Source: Zoogloea oleivorans (GTDB taxonomy: Bacteria > Pseudomonadota > Gammaproteobacteria > Burkholderiales > Rhodocyclaceae). Taken from it: a stretch of 64,000 nt of DNA. A model generated the notes under the pieces. It searched no databases, was not told the origin of the DNA, and worked only from the letters and a program-made list of their open reading frames with translations. The DNA lies in the NCBI RefSeq assembly GCF_008107625.1, contig NZ_SDKK01000003.1, forward strand, positions 255,825 through 319,824, given 5' to 3'. The position numbers and the translations under genes were made by a program. Each line of letters starts with the position of its first letter. Positions within the stretch are counted from its first letter, which is position 1. Positions 42,978 through 50,237 of the stretch are shown here, piece after piece.

Positions 42978-44342
42978 TCAGTCATCCCCCATCATCGACC
43001 GGCGGCGCTTCTCCGGTTTTTCGGCTGTCGCGGCCCAAGTCCCCGCAAAGTCCTGGAAGCGGGTGAACTCGCCCCGGAAGGCCAACGGAACGAACCCGCC
43101 CGACTGGCCCTGGCGCACCTTCAACATTCCGATTTCTGCGGATCCGCGATGCGGTGAATCAGGGTTGTACGCTTCGTCCCGATAAACCGACATGACGATG
43201 TCGGCATCTTGCTCAATGGCCCCCGAGTCGCGCAGGTCGGAGAGCATCGGCCGCTTGTTTGGCCTGGCTTCTAAGGACCGATTTAGCTGCGACAGAGCGA
43301 TGATCGGCATTTTCATTTCCTTTGCGAGCTCCTTGAGGCCGCGGCTGATCTGCTCGATTTCGGAGTTCCGGTTTATGCCTTCACCCGCCATCAGCTGCAG
43401 ATAGTCGACGACCAGCAACCCTAGTGATCCGGCCTTGCGCCGCACCTGACGCGCTTTGTTTCGCACCGCCTGCAAGGTCAGGGCTGGCTGCTCGTCAAGG
43501 AACAAGGGAGCCTTGTGCAGCTCGCCTGTGACCATCGTCACCCGCGCCCAGTCGTCCTCAGTGAGTTGGCCCGTGACCAGTCGATCCAGCGGGACGCGGC
43601 CGCCAATGGCTAAGAGGCGATCCATGAGATCCGCTTCCTGCATTTCCTGCGAGCAAAAAAGCGAAGCTGTTCCAGCGTGGGCACAATTGGCAGCGATTTG
43701 CAGCGCGAGTGCCGTCTTACCCATGGCCGGGCGAGCCGCGATCAGAATCAATTGCCCAGCGCGCATGCCGCCGGACAGGCGCCGGTCGATATCGGCAAAG
43801 CCAGTCGACAGGCCAGTTTCCCGCCCCTCTGCTCGTCGCTCAATCAGTGCCAAGTGTCGGAACAGGGCGTCATGCATGCCCTGGGGAGCGGTTTCCGCGC
43901 CGTTTGAATCAGAAAGTTGCGCGAAAGCCGCCTGGGCGAAGTCCAGTTTCTCGGCCGTGGTGCGGTCGTGGCGCGTGACCTCGTCGTGCACCTGTGCCGC
44001 TGCTGCACGAATGCGGCGCTGCATTGATTTGTCGCGGATTGTTTCGGCGTATCGCGCAGCGTTGCCAGCCCAGAATCCCCCATTGGCGATATCCCCTATG
44101 TAGGCCATGCCGCCAGCTCGGTCCGCTTCATTCCGGGCCGCCAGTGCGTCGTGTACCGTGACGACGTCGAAAGCCTTGCTTGCGGCGGCCTGGGCGAGGA
44201 TCGCCGAGAAGATCAGCCTGTGCGGTTCCTGGTAGAAGTCGGTAGCGGCCAGGGATCCAATTCGGTCAACGGCATCCGGATCGACCAGAAGCGAGGCCAA
44301 GACGGCCTGCTCGGCCTCGATGGAAAACAGATCCTGGGTCAC
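42978..44342 (-). CDS. dnaB: Replicative DNA helicase, DnaB family
   Basis: The product is a 454-aa hexameric helicase. An N-terminal DnaB_N domain (about 1-100, FSIEAEQAVLASLLVDPDAV) is followed by the RecA-like C-terminal domain with Walker A ARPAMGKTALALQ (about 205), Walker B LGLLVVDYLQLM (about 310) and SQLNRSLEARPNKRP (about 355). It is an element copy used for its own replication, since it is coupled (4-bp ATGA overlap) to a phage-style replication gene upstream. The presence of its own helicase supports autonomous replication after excision. Confidence 0.95.
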   Translation of the reverse strand: MTQDLFSIEAEQAVLASLLVDPDAVDRIGSLAATDFYQEPHRLIFSAILAQAAASKAFDVVTVHDALAARNEADRAGGMAYIGDIANGGFWAGNAARYAETIRDKSMQRRIRAAAAQVHDEVTRHDRTTAEKLDFAQAAFAQLSDSNGAETAPQGMHDALFRHLALIERRAEGRETGLSTGFADIDRRLSGGMRAGQLILIAARPAMGKTALALQIAANCAHAGTASLFCSQEMQEADLMDRLLAIGGRVPLDRLVTGQLTEDDWARVTMVTGELHKAPLFLDEQPALTLQAVRNKARQVRRKAGSLGLLVVDYLQLMAGEGINRNSEIEQISRGLKELAKEMKMPIIALSQLNRSLEARPNKRPMLSDLRDSGAIEQDADIVMSVYRDEAYNPDSPHRGSAEIGMLKVRQGQSGGFVPLAFRGEFTRFQDFAGTWAATAEKPEKRRRSMMGDD

Positions 44343-45229
44343 TGAGCCCCCGCCTGGCCTTCAAAGGCCTTAAGGGCTTGCATCCCGATGGTGGTCAGTC
44401 GGTAGGATTCGTCGCGATCAGACCACGACCACACGCCCATCCAGCCCTCTTTGACGGCCCGTAAGAACACGCGACGCCAGTCGGCATAGCGCTTTAGATT
44501 GGCCTTCTCGTCGTTGGTGTAGCGCTCGCGGAAACATATCCAGGCCAGCTCGATCCACTCTGCAGGGATTCCGACCTGCTCCGCGTAGTCCCAAACAGGC
44601 TGATAGCCGGAGACGGCCTTTTGGCCTGACGCCCGGATGTCGGTCAGCCATACCTTGAAAGTCGTCTTGCGGCCCTTTGTAGGGTCGGAGGTGGGCTCTG
44701 CCGATGCGACAGCGGCGGAAGAGGGCGGTGCACTTGGTAACGGAGACGGAGACGGAGACGGAGACGGTGCACAGCTATTTTCTGCAACCCGCATGCTGTC
44801 GTCTGCTTCTGGTGTGCTAGTAGCAGACGACAGCAGACGGTCAGCATAGGCTGGCATGGTTTCCGCAGCCCTTTCGCGTCCGTGATGCTTGCACAGGGCA
44901 ATCCACCGTGCTTTTTCGGATCGTGCCGCAGCGCCCGCAGACCACGGATTGTGTTCGGCCCAGTCGTGGATGCTGTAGTTGCCATCCTCGCCGTCCAAGA
45001 ATCCGACCGCGACGAGCGTAGCGACAAATGCACCGTCATCGCCAGCCCAGTCCACGGCAAGCTCGACGTCCTCTGCGGTCATGCCAGTGAGCTTGCCGTC
45101 GGAGCGGTTCGCTGCCGCCCACAGGAATAGGCAGATCAGCGACCATGGGCCACTATCCCCCAGCTTGCGTTTGAGCTTTTTGGTTTTTGGGTGGCTGACG
45201 ATGGAGACGTTAACCCTGGCGTCGATCAT
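44339..45229 (-). CDS. Phage-type replication initiation / helicase-loader protein (candidate)
   Basis: The product is a 296-aa protein. Its N-terminal winged-helix-like part (KTKKLKRKLGDSGPWSLICL, WAAANRSDGKLTGMTAEDVE, FLDGEDGNYSIHDWAEHNPW, about 15-110) is typical of phage replication proteins. A Ser-Pro linker (about 165-180) comes from a hexanucleotide repeat. The C-terminal domain (VWLTDIRASGQKAVSGYQPV, WICFRERYTNDEKANLKRYA) resembles DnaT/O-protein tails. It immediately precedes dnaB with a 4-bp overlap, which fits a loader role. The start at 45229 (MIDARVNVSIVSH) overlaps the gene before it by 4 bp. Confidence 0.65.
   Translation of the reverse strand: MIDARVNVSIVSHPKTKKLKRKLGDSGPWSLICLFLWAAANRSDGKLTGMTAEDVELAVDWAGDDGAFVATLVAVGFLDGEDGNYSIHDWAEHNPWSAGAAARSEKARWIALCKHHGRERAAETMPAYADRLLSSATSTPEADDSMRVAENSCAPSPSPSPSPLPSAPPSSAAVASAEPTSDPTKGRKTTFKVWLTDIRASGQKAVSGYQPVWDYAEQVGIPAEWIELAWICFRERYTNDEKANLKRYADWRRVFLRAVKEGWMGVWSWSDRDESYRLTTIGMQALKAFEGQAGAQ
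44742..44765. repeat. Hexanucleotide repeat GGAGAC x4
   Basis: Four tandem GGAGAC units encode part of the Ser-Pro linker of the replication protein on the minus strand. Unit number changes would alter linker length without a frameshift. Confidence 0.8.
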
Positions 45230-45534
45230 CTGGAGCCCCAGGGCTGCCGACGGCTCTGCGTGGCGGCGAGACAGTCGTCCATTACTTCGGCCAGCGCGTC
45301 GGAAGTCAAATCGTGGAGAAAGGCAAAGCACCGGCCATCGCGCCCCCAGTAGACGGCAGGGGTCTCGAGAGCAAAAGTGAACCCGTACGTGCCCCAAATC
45401 GACCCGTAGTGAACCGGATAGTGGAGCTGCACGCGGAGCGTCGGCGTGCCGTCCGCGCCGGATCTGCGGTGGCCGCCCGGGTGGTGCCCGCTATGGAGGG
45501 TTGGGAGTAGGGCGGAGCGGTCGCGGGCCATCAT
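45226..45534 (-). CDS. Hypothetical element protein
   Basis: The product is a 102-aa protein with a His/Gly-rich start (LHSGHHPGGHRRSGADGT) and a beta-strand pattern in the middle (LRVQLHYPVHYGSIWGTYGF, VYWGRDGRCFAFLHDL). It overlaps both neighbours by 4 bp (ATGA), so it is part of the replication operon. No family is recognised. Confidence 0.55.
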   Translation of the reverse strand: MMARDRSALLPTLHSGHHPGGHRRSGADGTPTLRVQLHYPVHYGSIWGTYGFTFALETPAVYWGRDGRCFAFLHDLTSDALAEVMDDCLAATQSRRQPWGSR

Positions 45535-45761
45535 CGAGCCCCTCGGCGCACGGACCCGAGTCCGCGCATCAGGGGGTCGACCAGGATGCCCGCAATACCA
45601 GCCGCGGTGCCGTAATCCATGCCGCCAGCCAGGATAAGCAGGGCTTTAATCTTTTCGGCCGCTTCGGCCTGATTGCGGGCGCGGGCGATGGCGTCAATCG
45701 TGTTGTCTGCCATATCGGCGGCGCGGCGCTCGGCGGCCATGGCGGGGGTATCCGGAATCAT
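45531..45761 (-). CDS. Hypothetical element protein
   Basis: The product is a 76-aa Ala-rich protein (MIPDTPAMAAERRAADMADN, AEKIKALLILAGGMDYGTAA), mostly helical, ending MRGLGSVRRGAR. The ATG at 45761 has GGGGG upstream; an in-frame ATG at 45794 would overlap the excisionase-like gene by 23 bp. It is coupled to the 45226 gene. Function unknown. Confidence 0.5.
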   Translation of the reverse strand: MIPDTPAMAAERRAADMADNTIDAIARARNQAEAAEKIKALLILAGGMDYGTAAGIAGILVDPLMRGLGSVRRGAR

Positions 45762-45771
45762 GATTACCCCC

Positions 45772-46014
45772 TTACGCCGTGGCGCCCGTGGCACGAGTGC
45801 GGCTGTCGAGCCACGCCATCAGATCCGCCCGGCGGTAGCGGACCTTGCGGCCAACTTTCAAAAAGGGCAGGGTGTAGCGGCCAGTGCTGCGCCAGACAGA
45901 GAGGGTGCCGGGGGACACGTCGAGGACGGCAGCGGCGGCCTTTTCGTCGAGGAGGTCGGCGACAGGCGCAATTACAGCCCGGAGGCTATGGGTGGTGTTG
46001 GCTTGAGGGGTCAT
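45772..46014 (-). CDS. Excisionase-like helix-turn-helix protein
   Basis: The product is an 80-aa protein with an HTH_17/MerR-like domain: LLDEKAAAAVLDVSPGTLSV, WRSTGRYTLPFLKVGRKVRY, RRADLMAWLDSRT. This is the standard layout of recombination directionality factors and AlpA relatives. It is the first gene of the replication operon and lies behind an operator-like repeat cluster at 46087-46150, so it may both direct excision and regulate. Confidence 0.75.
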   Translation of the reverse strand: MTPQANTTHSLRAVIAPVADLLDEKAAAAVLDVSPGTLSVWRSTGRYTLPFLKVGRKVRYRRADLMAWLDSRTRATGATA

Positions 46015-46086
46015 GGTTCACATCCATTTGGACCCGCGTTGCCTGATTGGCTTGCGGTATGGATTAGAACTTTCGGTTAAGGAAGC

Positions 46087-46150
46087 ACCTGACAGGAAGC
46101 GCGATTACCTGACAGTTTGGTAGGTGTCATGAAGTGACAGGTACCTGCCA
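46087..46150 (-). promoter_or_regulatory. Operator-like repeat cluster before the excisionase-like gene
   Basis: ACCTGACAG occurs at 46087-46095 and 46107-46115, 20 bp apart. TGACAGGT / ACCTGCCA forms a dyad at 46135-46150 and a further AGGTGTCA lies between. Repeated sites on one face of the helix suggest cooperative repressor or Xis binding. Confidence 0.55.
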
Positions 46151-46214
46151 GGCGCGCCAGCGCTGGATTTTGACGTGTCACTAAAAGATTATGTGGGCAG
46201 CCAGAGTTGCAGCC

Positions 46215-47369
46215 TTAGCAACTCCGTTTCAGGGCGAAATGTTCGGCAACAACCCGGTGGGCTACGTAGGCCGTTCGATCGTCTTTTGTTTTACCCTGAA
46301 GCCAAGAGAGAACCTCTTTAAGCAGTGGGGGCTCCGTTCGTGTGCGAGCAGCAGCCCATGCTGGGTAGTCATTAACAGCCTCCAATAGGGCGGCGAATGT
46401 CTCGCCTTGGATTGCTGAGTGGTCTTTTGTGATAGGTGTGGGCGTTGCCTGTAGCCGCGTCAACTCTGTCTGTAGGCGAGCTACTTCGGCGGAGAGTTTG
46501 GAGTTTCGTGCGCGTTCCTGGTTGCGGTCTTCTGTGATGATTTCACCCATCTGGGATTCGAGCTGCCAACTCTCATGCCGGCGTGCCTCTTCGGCTCTCG
46601 CTTCGTCGCGCTCCCTCGTTACCTTCTCCAGTTCAGCCTGAAGCGTATCGCGTTCTCGCGAAACTTCCGTGAGATTGTCGGACAATGAAATCCACGTGGT
46701 GGATGGTGCGTCAGAAAGCGGCGCCGGCATGGGGATAGGCCACACAAAGCCGTTCCTGTCACACCAGTTGCGAATATCTGCTTGGGACAGCTCGATGCTA
46801 TTAAGAAGAGCGCTTTCGCCATCTCTTGTGGCAATTAATTGAGAGTTCGCGGCATCCTTAAGGGCTTCGCGCCAGTGGTAGAAGTCTTGGTGATCATCTG
46901 AATCTGCTGCGCCGGGCTCCTTGCCGGTAAGGATCGAAGCTGCTGCTTGTAGGCCTACCCACTGACGCACCGCATACACATGCTTCCACAGTGGTGTTCC
47001 ACGACCTTTTAACAAGCAAGGAGGGACCGTAATTCCACACTCTTGAAGTGTGACGGCAACCTCTTGGCGGAGAAAACCAGCCTCCGCGTGCCTGGCTTCG
47101 GATAGAACGTCTGCCGATGCGTTGATGTGTGTGTTTGAAATGGCTTCCTGAAGATCGTGGAAGGCTAAGGCGAAACCCCCTTCAGAAATTTCATTGTTGT
47201 CGTATTTGCGCAATTGGACCTCAACCTTGTGCAGCAGATGGCAAACGCTGAATGCACGTGCGACCTCTTTGGTTGGGACTCCTTCTGCTTCGGCGACAAC
47301 ATCAAGTAGATCTGTAAATGAAATGAAACGCTCGTCATCATGTTTGGCGAGTAGATCGCGGACTCCCAC
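46215..47369 (-). CDS. Coiled-coil cargo protein, unknown
   Basis: The product is a 384-aa soluble protein starting at GTG 47369 (AAAGGGG upstream). An N-terminal helical domain (LLAKHDDERFISFTDLLDVV, VARAFSVCHLLHKVEVQLRK) and a region with Cys/Trp (WCDRNGFVWPIPMPAPLSD) precede a long coiled coil (about 235-300, RERDTLQAELEKVTRERDEA). A C-terminal domain follows, with FAALLEAVNDYPAWAAARTR and AYVAHRVVAEHFALKRSC. That C-terminal block recurs in integrative-element proteins of proteobacteria, by recollection. GC content is visibly lower than in its neighbours, suggesting separate acquisition. Confidence 0.6.
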   Translation of the reverse strand: MGVRDLLAKHDDERFISFTDLLDVVAEAEGVPTKEVARAFSVCHLLHKVEVQLRKYDNNEISEGGFALAFHDLQEAISNTHINASADVLSEARHAEAGFLRQEVAVTLQECGITVPPCLLKGRGTPLWKHVYAVRQWVGLQAAASILTGKEPGAADSDDHQDFYHWREALKDAANSQLIATRDGESALLNSIELSQADIRNWCDRNGFVWPIPMPAPLSDAPSTTWISLSDNLTEVSRERDTLQAELEKVTRERDEARAEEARRHESWQLESQMGEIITEDRNQERARNSKLSAEVARLQTELTRLQATPTPITKDHSAIQGETFAALLEAVNDYPAWAAARTRTEPPLLKEVLSWLQGKTKDDRTAYVAHRVVAEHFALKRSC

Positions 47370-47471
47370 AGTAGTGCCCCTTTGCGCTTGTCCTTGTAAA
47401 AAGTGCCGCGCCAGCCGGGCAAGGGAACCCGGTTTTCCTCCCGTCGGAGTAGGCGCGGCGGTTGTGCTCGG

Positions 47472-47804
47472 TCAGGCCGCGGCCGCGCCCTGGTGATGCT
47501 CGTCGCGGGTCACTGACAGGCGCAGGCCGGCCGCGTTGAGCACGGCCAGCAGCGTCTTCAGCGTCGGGTTGCCCTTGGCGCTCAAACTCTTGTAGAGGCT
47601 TTCCCGGGGCAGGCCGGCACGTTCGGCGACCTTGGCCATGCCTTGAGCTTCGGCGACGTGCCGGAGTGCCTGCAGCAGGGCTTCCTGGCCGCCGGGCTCG
47701 TCGATGGCTTCCATGCTCGCAGCGAGATATTCGTCAGCAAAGGCCGGGTCTTCGCGCAGCAGTTCGACCACGGCTTCATCGTGTGGGCGGGATGCGGTGC
47801 TCAT
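47472..47804 (-). CDS. Addiction-module antitoxin-like HTH protein (HigA/COG3636 type)
   Basis: The product is a 110-aa protein. A helix-rich start (DEAVVELLREDPAFADEYL) leads to an HTH with AQGMAKVAERAGLPRESLYK, then SLSAKGNPTLKTLLAVLNAA and GLRLSV. The family normally pairs with a RelE/HigB-like toxin encoded just upstream. Here the upstream genes are another HTH and a DUF4258 protein. AGGAG precedes the ATG. It may be the third gene of one addiction operon. Confidence 0.78.
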   Translation of the reverse strand: MSTASRPHDEAVVELLREDPAFADEYLAASMEAIDEPGGQEALLQALRHVAEAQGMAKVAERAGLPRESLYKSLSAKGNPTLKTLLAVLNAAGLRLSVTRDEHHQGAAAA

Positions 47805-47822
47805 GGTGCGCTCCTTGCTCGG

Positions 47823-48257
47823 TCAGGCGGCGAGCCGCCAGCCGTCCGACGTTTCCTCAAATGTCAGCTTGGGGGCCTCTTCCCGGTCGGTATCGGCCAG
47901 GCGTTCGACAATCTCCAGAACGGACGGATTACCGGAAACCTTCTCGAGGTAGAACGCACGAATGAAGCGGTCGGCAATGCGCGGCACCCGCCCCCGCTTC
48001 TCCCAGCCGGCGACGCTCTGCGCCTCGTAGCCCCACCAGTGGGCGAGCTTTGCCTGGGACAGCCCCAGTTCCTTGCGCAGGAACCGAAACTCGGCCCCCG
48101 TCAGTTGAGCCCGCTCCTTGACCAGCTTCATGCCAATCACGCGATGCAGGCCTTCAATATCCTCGATGGACACACCCTTGCCATAGGGCGTGTCTTCCTC
48201 CCTGAAGCCGTTGGAGAGCCAGACATTCGTCAGCCCGCCTTCCGTGTAGTGGTACAT
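47823..48257 (-). CDS. HTH antitoxin-like protein paired with the DUF4258 gene
   Basis: The product is a 144-aa protein. An N-terminal region (YTEGGLTNVWLSNGFREEDT) is followed by an HTH (LTGAEFRFLRKELGLSQAKL, AHWWGYEAQSVAGWEKRGRV) and a helical tail. The order DUF4258-then-HTH, with starts and stops overlapping by one base, is the layout of a type II toxin-antitoxin pair of MqsRA-like build (toxin first). The HTH protein would be the antitoxin and repressor. Confidence 0.72.
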   Translation of the reverse strand: MYHYTEGGLTNVWLSNGFREEDTPYGKGVSIEDIEGLHRVIGMKLVKERAQLTGAEFRFLRKELGLSQAKLAHWWGYEAQSVAGWEKRGRVPRIADRFIRAFYLEKVSGNPSVLEIVERLADTDREEAPKLTFEETSDGWRLAA

Positions 48258-48580
48258 CAGTCGCTCCCAAAAACCGTTATCACAAACACCCGCTTGCCGG
48301 GCTCGTCGTTCATATCAATGGCACCCGCCACCGATATTTCCTGCCCACAGCTGACACCACGAACCGTCAGCTTCCAGTTCCCATGAATGTCGACCGTTGC
48401 CGGCTCTGCCACTCTCCCCTTGCGCATCACATCAAGCACCTGGGCCAGCGTGATTTGCCGTTGCCGCATTCGCTGTTTGGCATGGGTAAGGAGCACGACT
48501 CGGGCTGAGTCGGCGGCAATCTCCCGCAGGAGGCGAAGGGCGTTGGCGTCGTTCAGCCGAAAGGGTACAGGATTCGTCAT
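48257..48580 (-). CDS. DUF4258-domain toxin-like protein
   Basis: The product is a 107-aa protein with the DUF4258 pattern: VVLLTHAKQRMRQRQITLAQ, VLDVMRKGRVAEPATVD, WKLTVRGVSCGQEISVAGAI, VFVITVFGSD. The basic face and size resemble BECR-fold RNases such as MqsR, and the His in LTHAKQRM is the best catalytic candidate. Its ATG lies one base from a palindromic operator, so the mRNA may be leaderless. It is the first gene of the three-gene operon. Confidence 0.72.
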   Translation of the reverse strand: MTNPVPFRLNDANALRLLREIAADSARVVLLTHAKQRMRQRQITLAQVLDVMRKGRVAEPATVDIHGNWKLTVRGVSCGQEISVAGAIDMNDEPGKRVFVITVFGSD

Positions 48581-48581
48581 T

Positions 48582-48600
48582 ACCTATACTTTTTATAGGT
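48582..48600 (-). promoter_or_regulatory. Autoregulatory operator of the toxin-antitoxin-like operon
   Basis: Perfect arms ACCTATA / TATAGGT with a 5-bp centre sit directly before the toxin start. TATAAA within it could be the -10 element, with TTGATT 15 bp further upstream as -35. Confidence 0.65.
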
Positions 48601-48639
48601 TGATGGAGAGAAAATCAAGCGACATCGATAGGCCCTTGC

Positions 48640-48729
48640 TCACGCTTTCACCACTCGCAGACCGGGTGCCAGCTCTTCATTCGGCTGCTCGATGCCGGCC
48701 TGCTCCAGAATCCAGCCCTCAATCTTCAT
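48640..48729 (-). CDS. 29-codon ORF coupled to the integrase
   Basis: The integrase stop overlaps an ATG (ATGA) that opens MKIEGWILEQAGIEQPNEEL and nine further residues. The frame reads with normal codon use. It could be a micro-protein, or simply keep ribosomes on the transcript. There is no family to compare. Confidence 0.3.
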   Translation of the reverse strand: MKIEGWILEQAGIEQPNEELAPGLRVVKA

Positions 48730-50078
48730 GCCCCGCCCCGGTTTTTCTTGGGCAGCGGCAGCACGGTCGCCCCTTCCTTCAGGCCGGCCGCCTCCATCAT
48801 TGCGGCCGTTGCGGTGTTCACCGACTGGCGGACCGGATCGAGGTCGAGGCGCGCATAGATCGCAGTCGCCTGGTGCGTCTTGTGGTTCAGGCTCTTGCCG
48901 ATGATGGTCAGGGATGCGCCGGTTTTCGCCTGCCAGCTTCCCAAGGTGCGGCGCAGGTCGTGAATCCGCAGGTCGGTCATGGCGAAGTGTTCCGGGTCGA
49001 TCTTCGCGGCTTTGGCTTGGGCGTGATACTTCCGTTCGGCCTTGGCGAGACTCTCGAGAGCCAAGGCATCCGCTTCGGCGCGGGCGTCGCCTTCGATCTT
49101 CAGGGCGTCGAGCAGGCGGGCGAGGCTGGCGGATCGCAGGACCGTCGACCATGCCTTTTTGGGTTCTACGAGGTGCCCGGTCTTGCCAGTGCCAGGGAAG
49201 ACGAAGGGCGACGTGTCCGCGTGCTCCTGGCGGGCCTTCAAGACCATGACGGCCTCGGGCGAGAGCGGGACATTCTGCGGCGTGCCGTTCTTGGTCATGC
49301 CGATGCGCCAGACGGTGCCGGACAGATCGAGGTCGCGCCATGCCATCGCCTGCACGTTGGCGCGTCGTGCACCGGTCAGCAGGGACAGCAGTAGGTAATC
49401 CCGTTGGCCAGATCGCGCAACGGCGTCGAGCAATTGCGGCAATTCGTAGCCTTGGGCGAAGCGGTCACGGGTAGCGGGCGGATTCTTCTGTACCCGGCTG
49501 GCTGGATTCGGTCCGATGAAAACCTCTTGGTCAGCCATGTAAGTGAAGACCGAAGACACGACAGCAACGGCCCTGTCAGCCTGTGCCGCACTCTTGATCG
49601 TGGTCTTCTTGTGGATCGCCTTCATGTCGGTTCGGGTGATCTGGGACAGCTTCTTGGCCTTGATGGGGGTGAGGTACAGCCGCAGCACGTCTTGATAGTC
49701 GCGCTTGGTGCGCTCCCCCAGGGGCGAGCCATCGCGCTTGCGCTTGCCTATCAGGAAAGCATCGAAGGCTTCGCCGAAGGTTGGTTCTCCGCGAACAGCA
49801 CGGCGGGCCTCGGCAGGGTTGGAGCCACTGGCAAACTCTCCCAGCACCTTGGCGGCTTCCTTCCGGGCTTGCTCGACGGTCATGTCTGGGAAGCTGCCCA
49901 GCTTTACCCAGGCCATAGACGTACCGGCCCGCTTCACGACGTAGAAGGTGCATGTCCCGGCGTGCGTCATGCGGATCGCCAGCTTTGGCACGTCGGTATC
50001 GTAGATCGTCAGTCGCTTTCCGGGCTCGGGCGCTTTAAGTCCGAGTAGTGCAACCTTGGAGAACTTCAGGTTTGCCAT
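48726..50078 (-). CDS. int: Tyrosine integrase (P4/DUF4102-type site-specific recombinase)
   Basis: The product is a 450-aa protein. An N-terminal arm-binding domain (LAIRMTHAGTCTFYVVKRAG, WVKLGSFPDMTVEQARKEA) and a core-binding SAM-like domain (about 95-190) precede the catalytic domain. That domain carries Arg in LLTGARRANVQAM (about 245), HDLRRTLGSWQAKTGA (about 375), His in SLNHKTHQAT (about 400) and the nucleophile Tyr in IYARLD (about 413). An extra helical insertion of about 40 residues lies before the HDLRR box (about 320-360). It would recombine the 93-bp tRNA-Thr repeats. It lies at the end away from the intact tRNA. Confidence 0.95.
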   Translation of the reverse strand: MANLKFSKVALLGLKAPEPGKRLTIYDTDVPKLAIRMTHAGTCTFYVVKRAGTSMAWVKLGSFPDMTVEQARKEAAKVLGEFASGSNPAEARRAVRGEPTFGEAFDAFLIGKRKRDGSPLGERTKRDYQDVLRLYLTPIKAKKLSQITRTDMKAIHKKTTIKSAAQADRAVAVVSSVFTYMADQEVFIGPNPASRVQKNPPATRDRFAQGYELPQLLDAVARSGQRDYLLLSLLTGARRANVQAMAWRDLDLSGTVWRIGMTKNGTPQNVPLSPEAVMVLKARQEHADTSPFVFPGTGKTGHLVEPKKAWSTVLRSASLARLLDALKIEGDARAEADALALESLAKAERKYHAQAKAAKIDPEHFAMTDLRIHDLRRTLGSWQAKTGASLTIIGKSLNHKTHQATAIYARLDLDPVRQSVNTATAAMMEAAGLKEGATVLPLPKKNRGGA

Positions 50079-50098
50079 TTACTCACCTTGGATTGTCT

Positions 50099-50154
50099 GG
50101 GCTAGCACCGGGCTAGCACGGGCTATCAATTTTGGGCTATTTTCGTGCTAGCCC
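50099..50154. promoter_or_regulatory. Right arm-type integrase sites (candidate), int promoter region
   Basis: GGGCTA occurs at 50099, 50110, 50120 and 50134 and inverted (TAGCCC) at 50149. CGTGCTAGCCC at 50144-50154 is an exact inverse of 50110-50120. The region lies between int and attR, and the same motif lies inside attL. Confidence 0.55.
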
Positions 50155-50237
50155 GTTAAGGTGAGTATAAGTTACAATCCTTGCTGCGTATGGCTTTGTT
50201 AAGATTCAGTGGTCTGGATTAATGTAGGAACCCTCTA

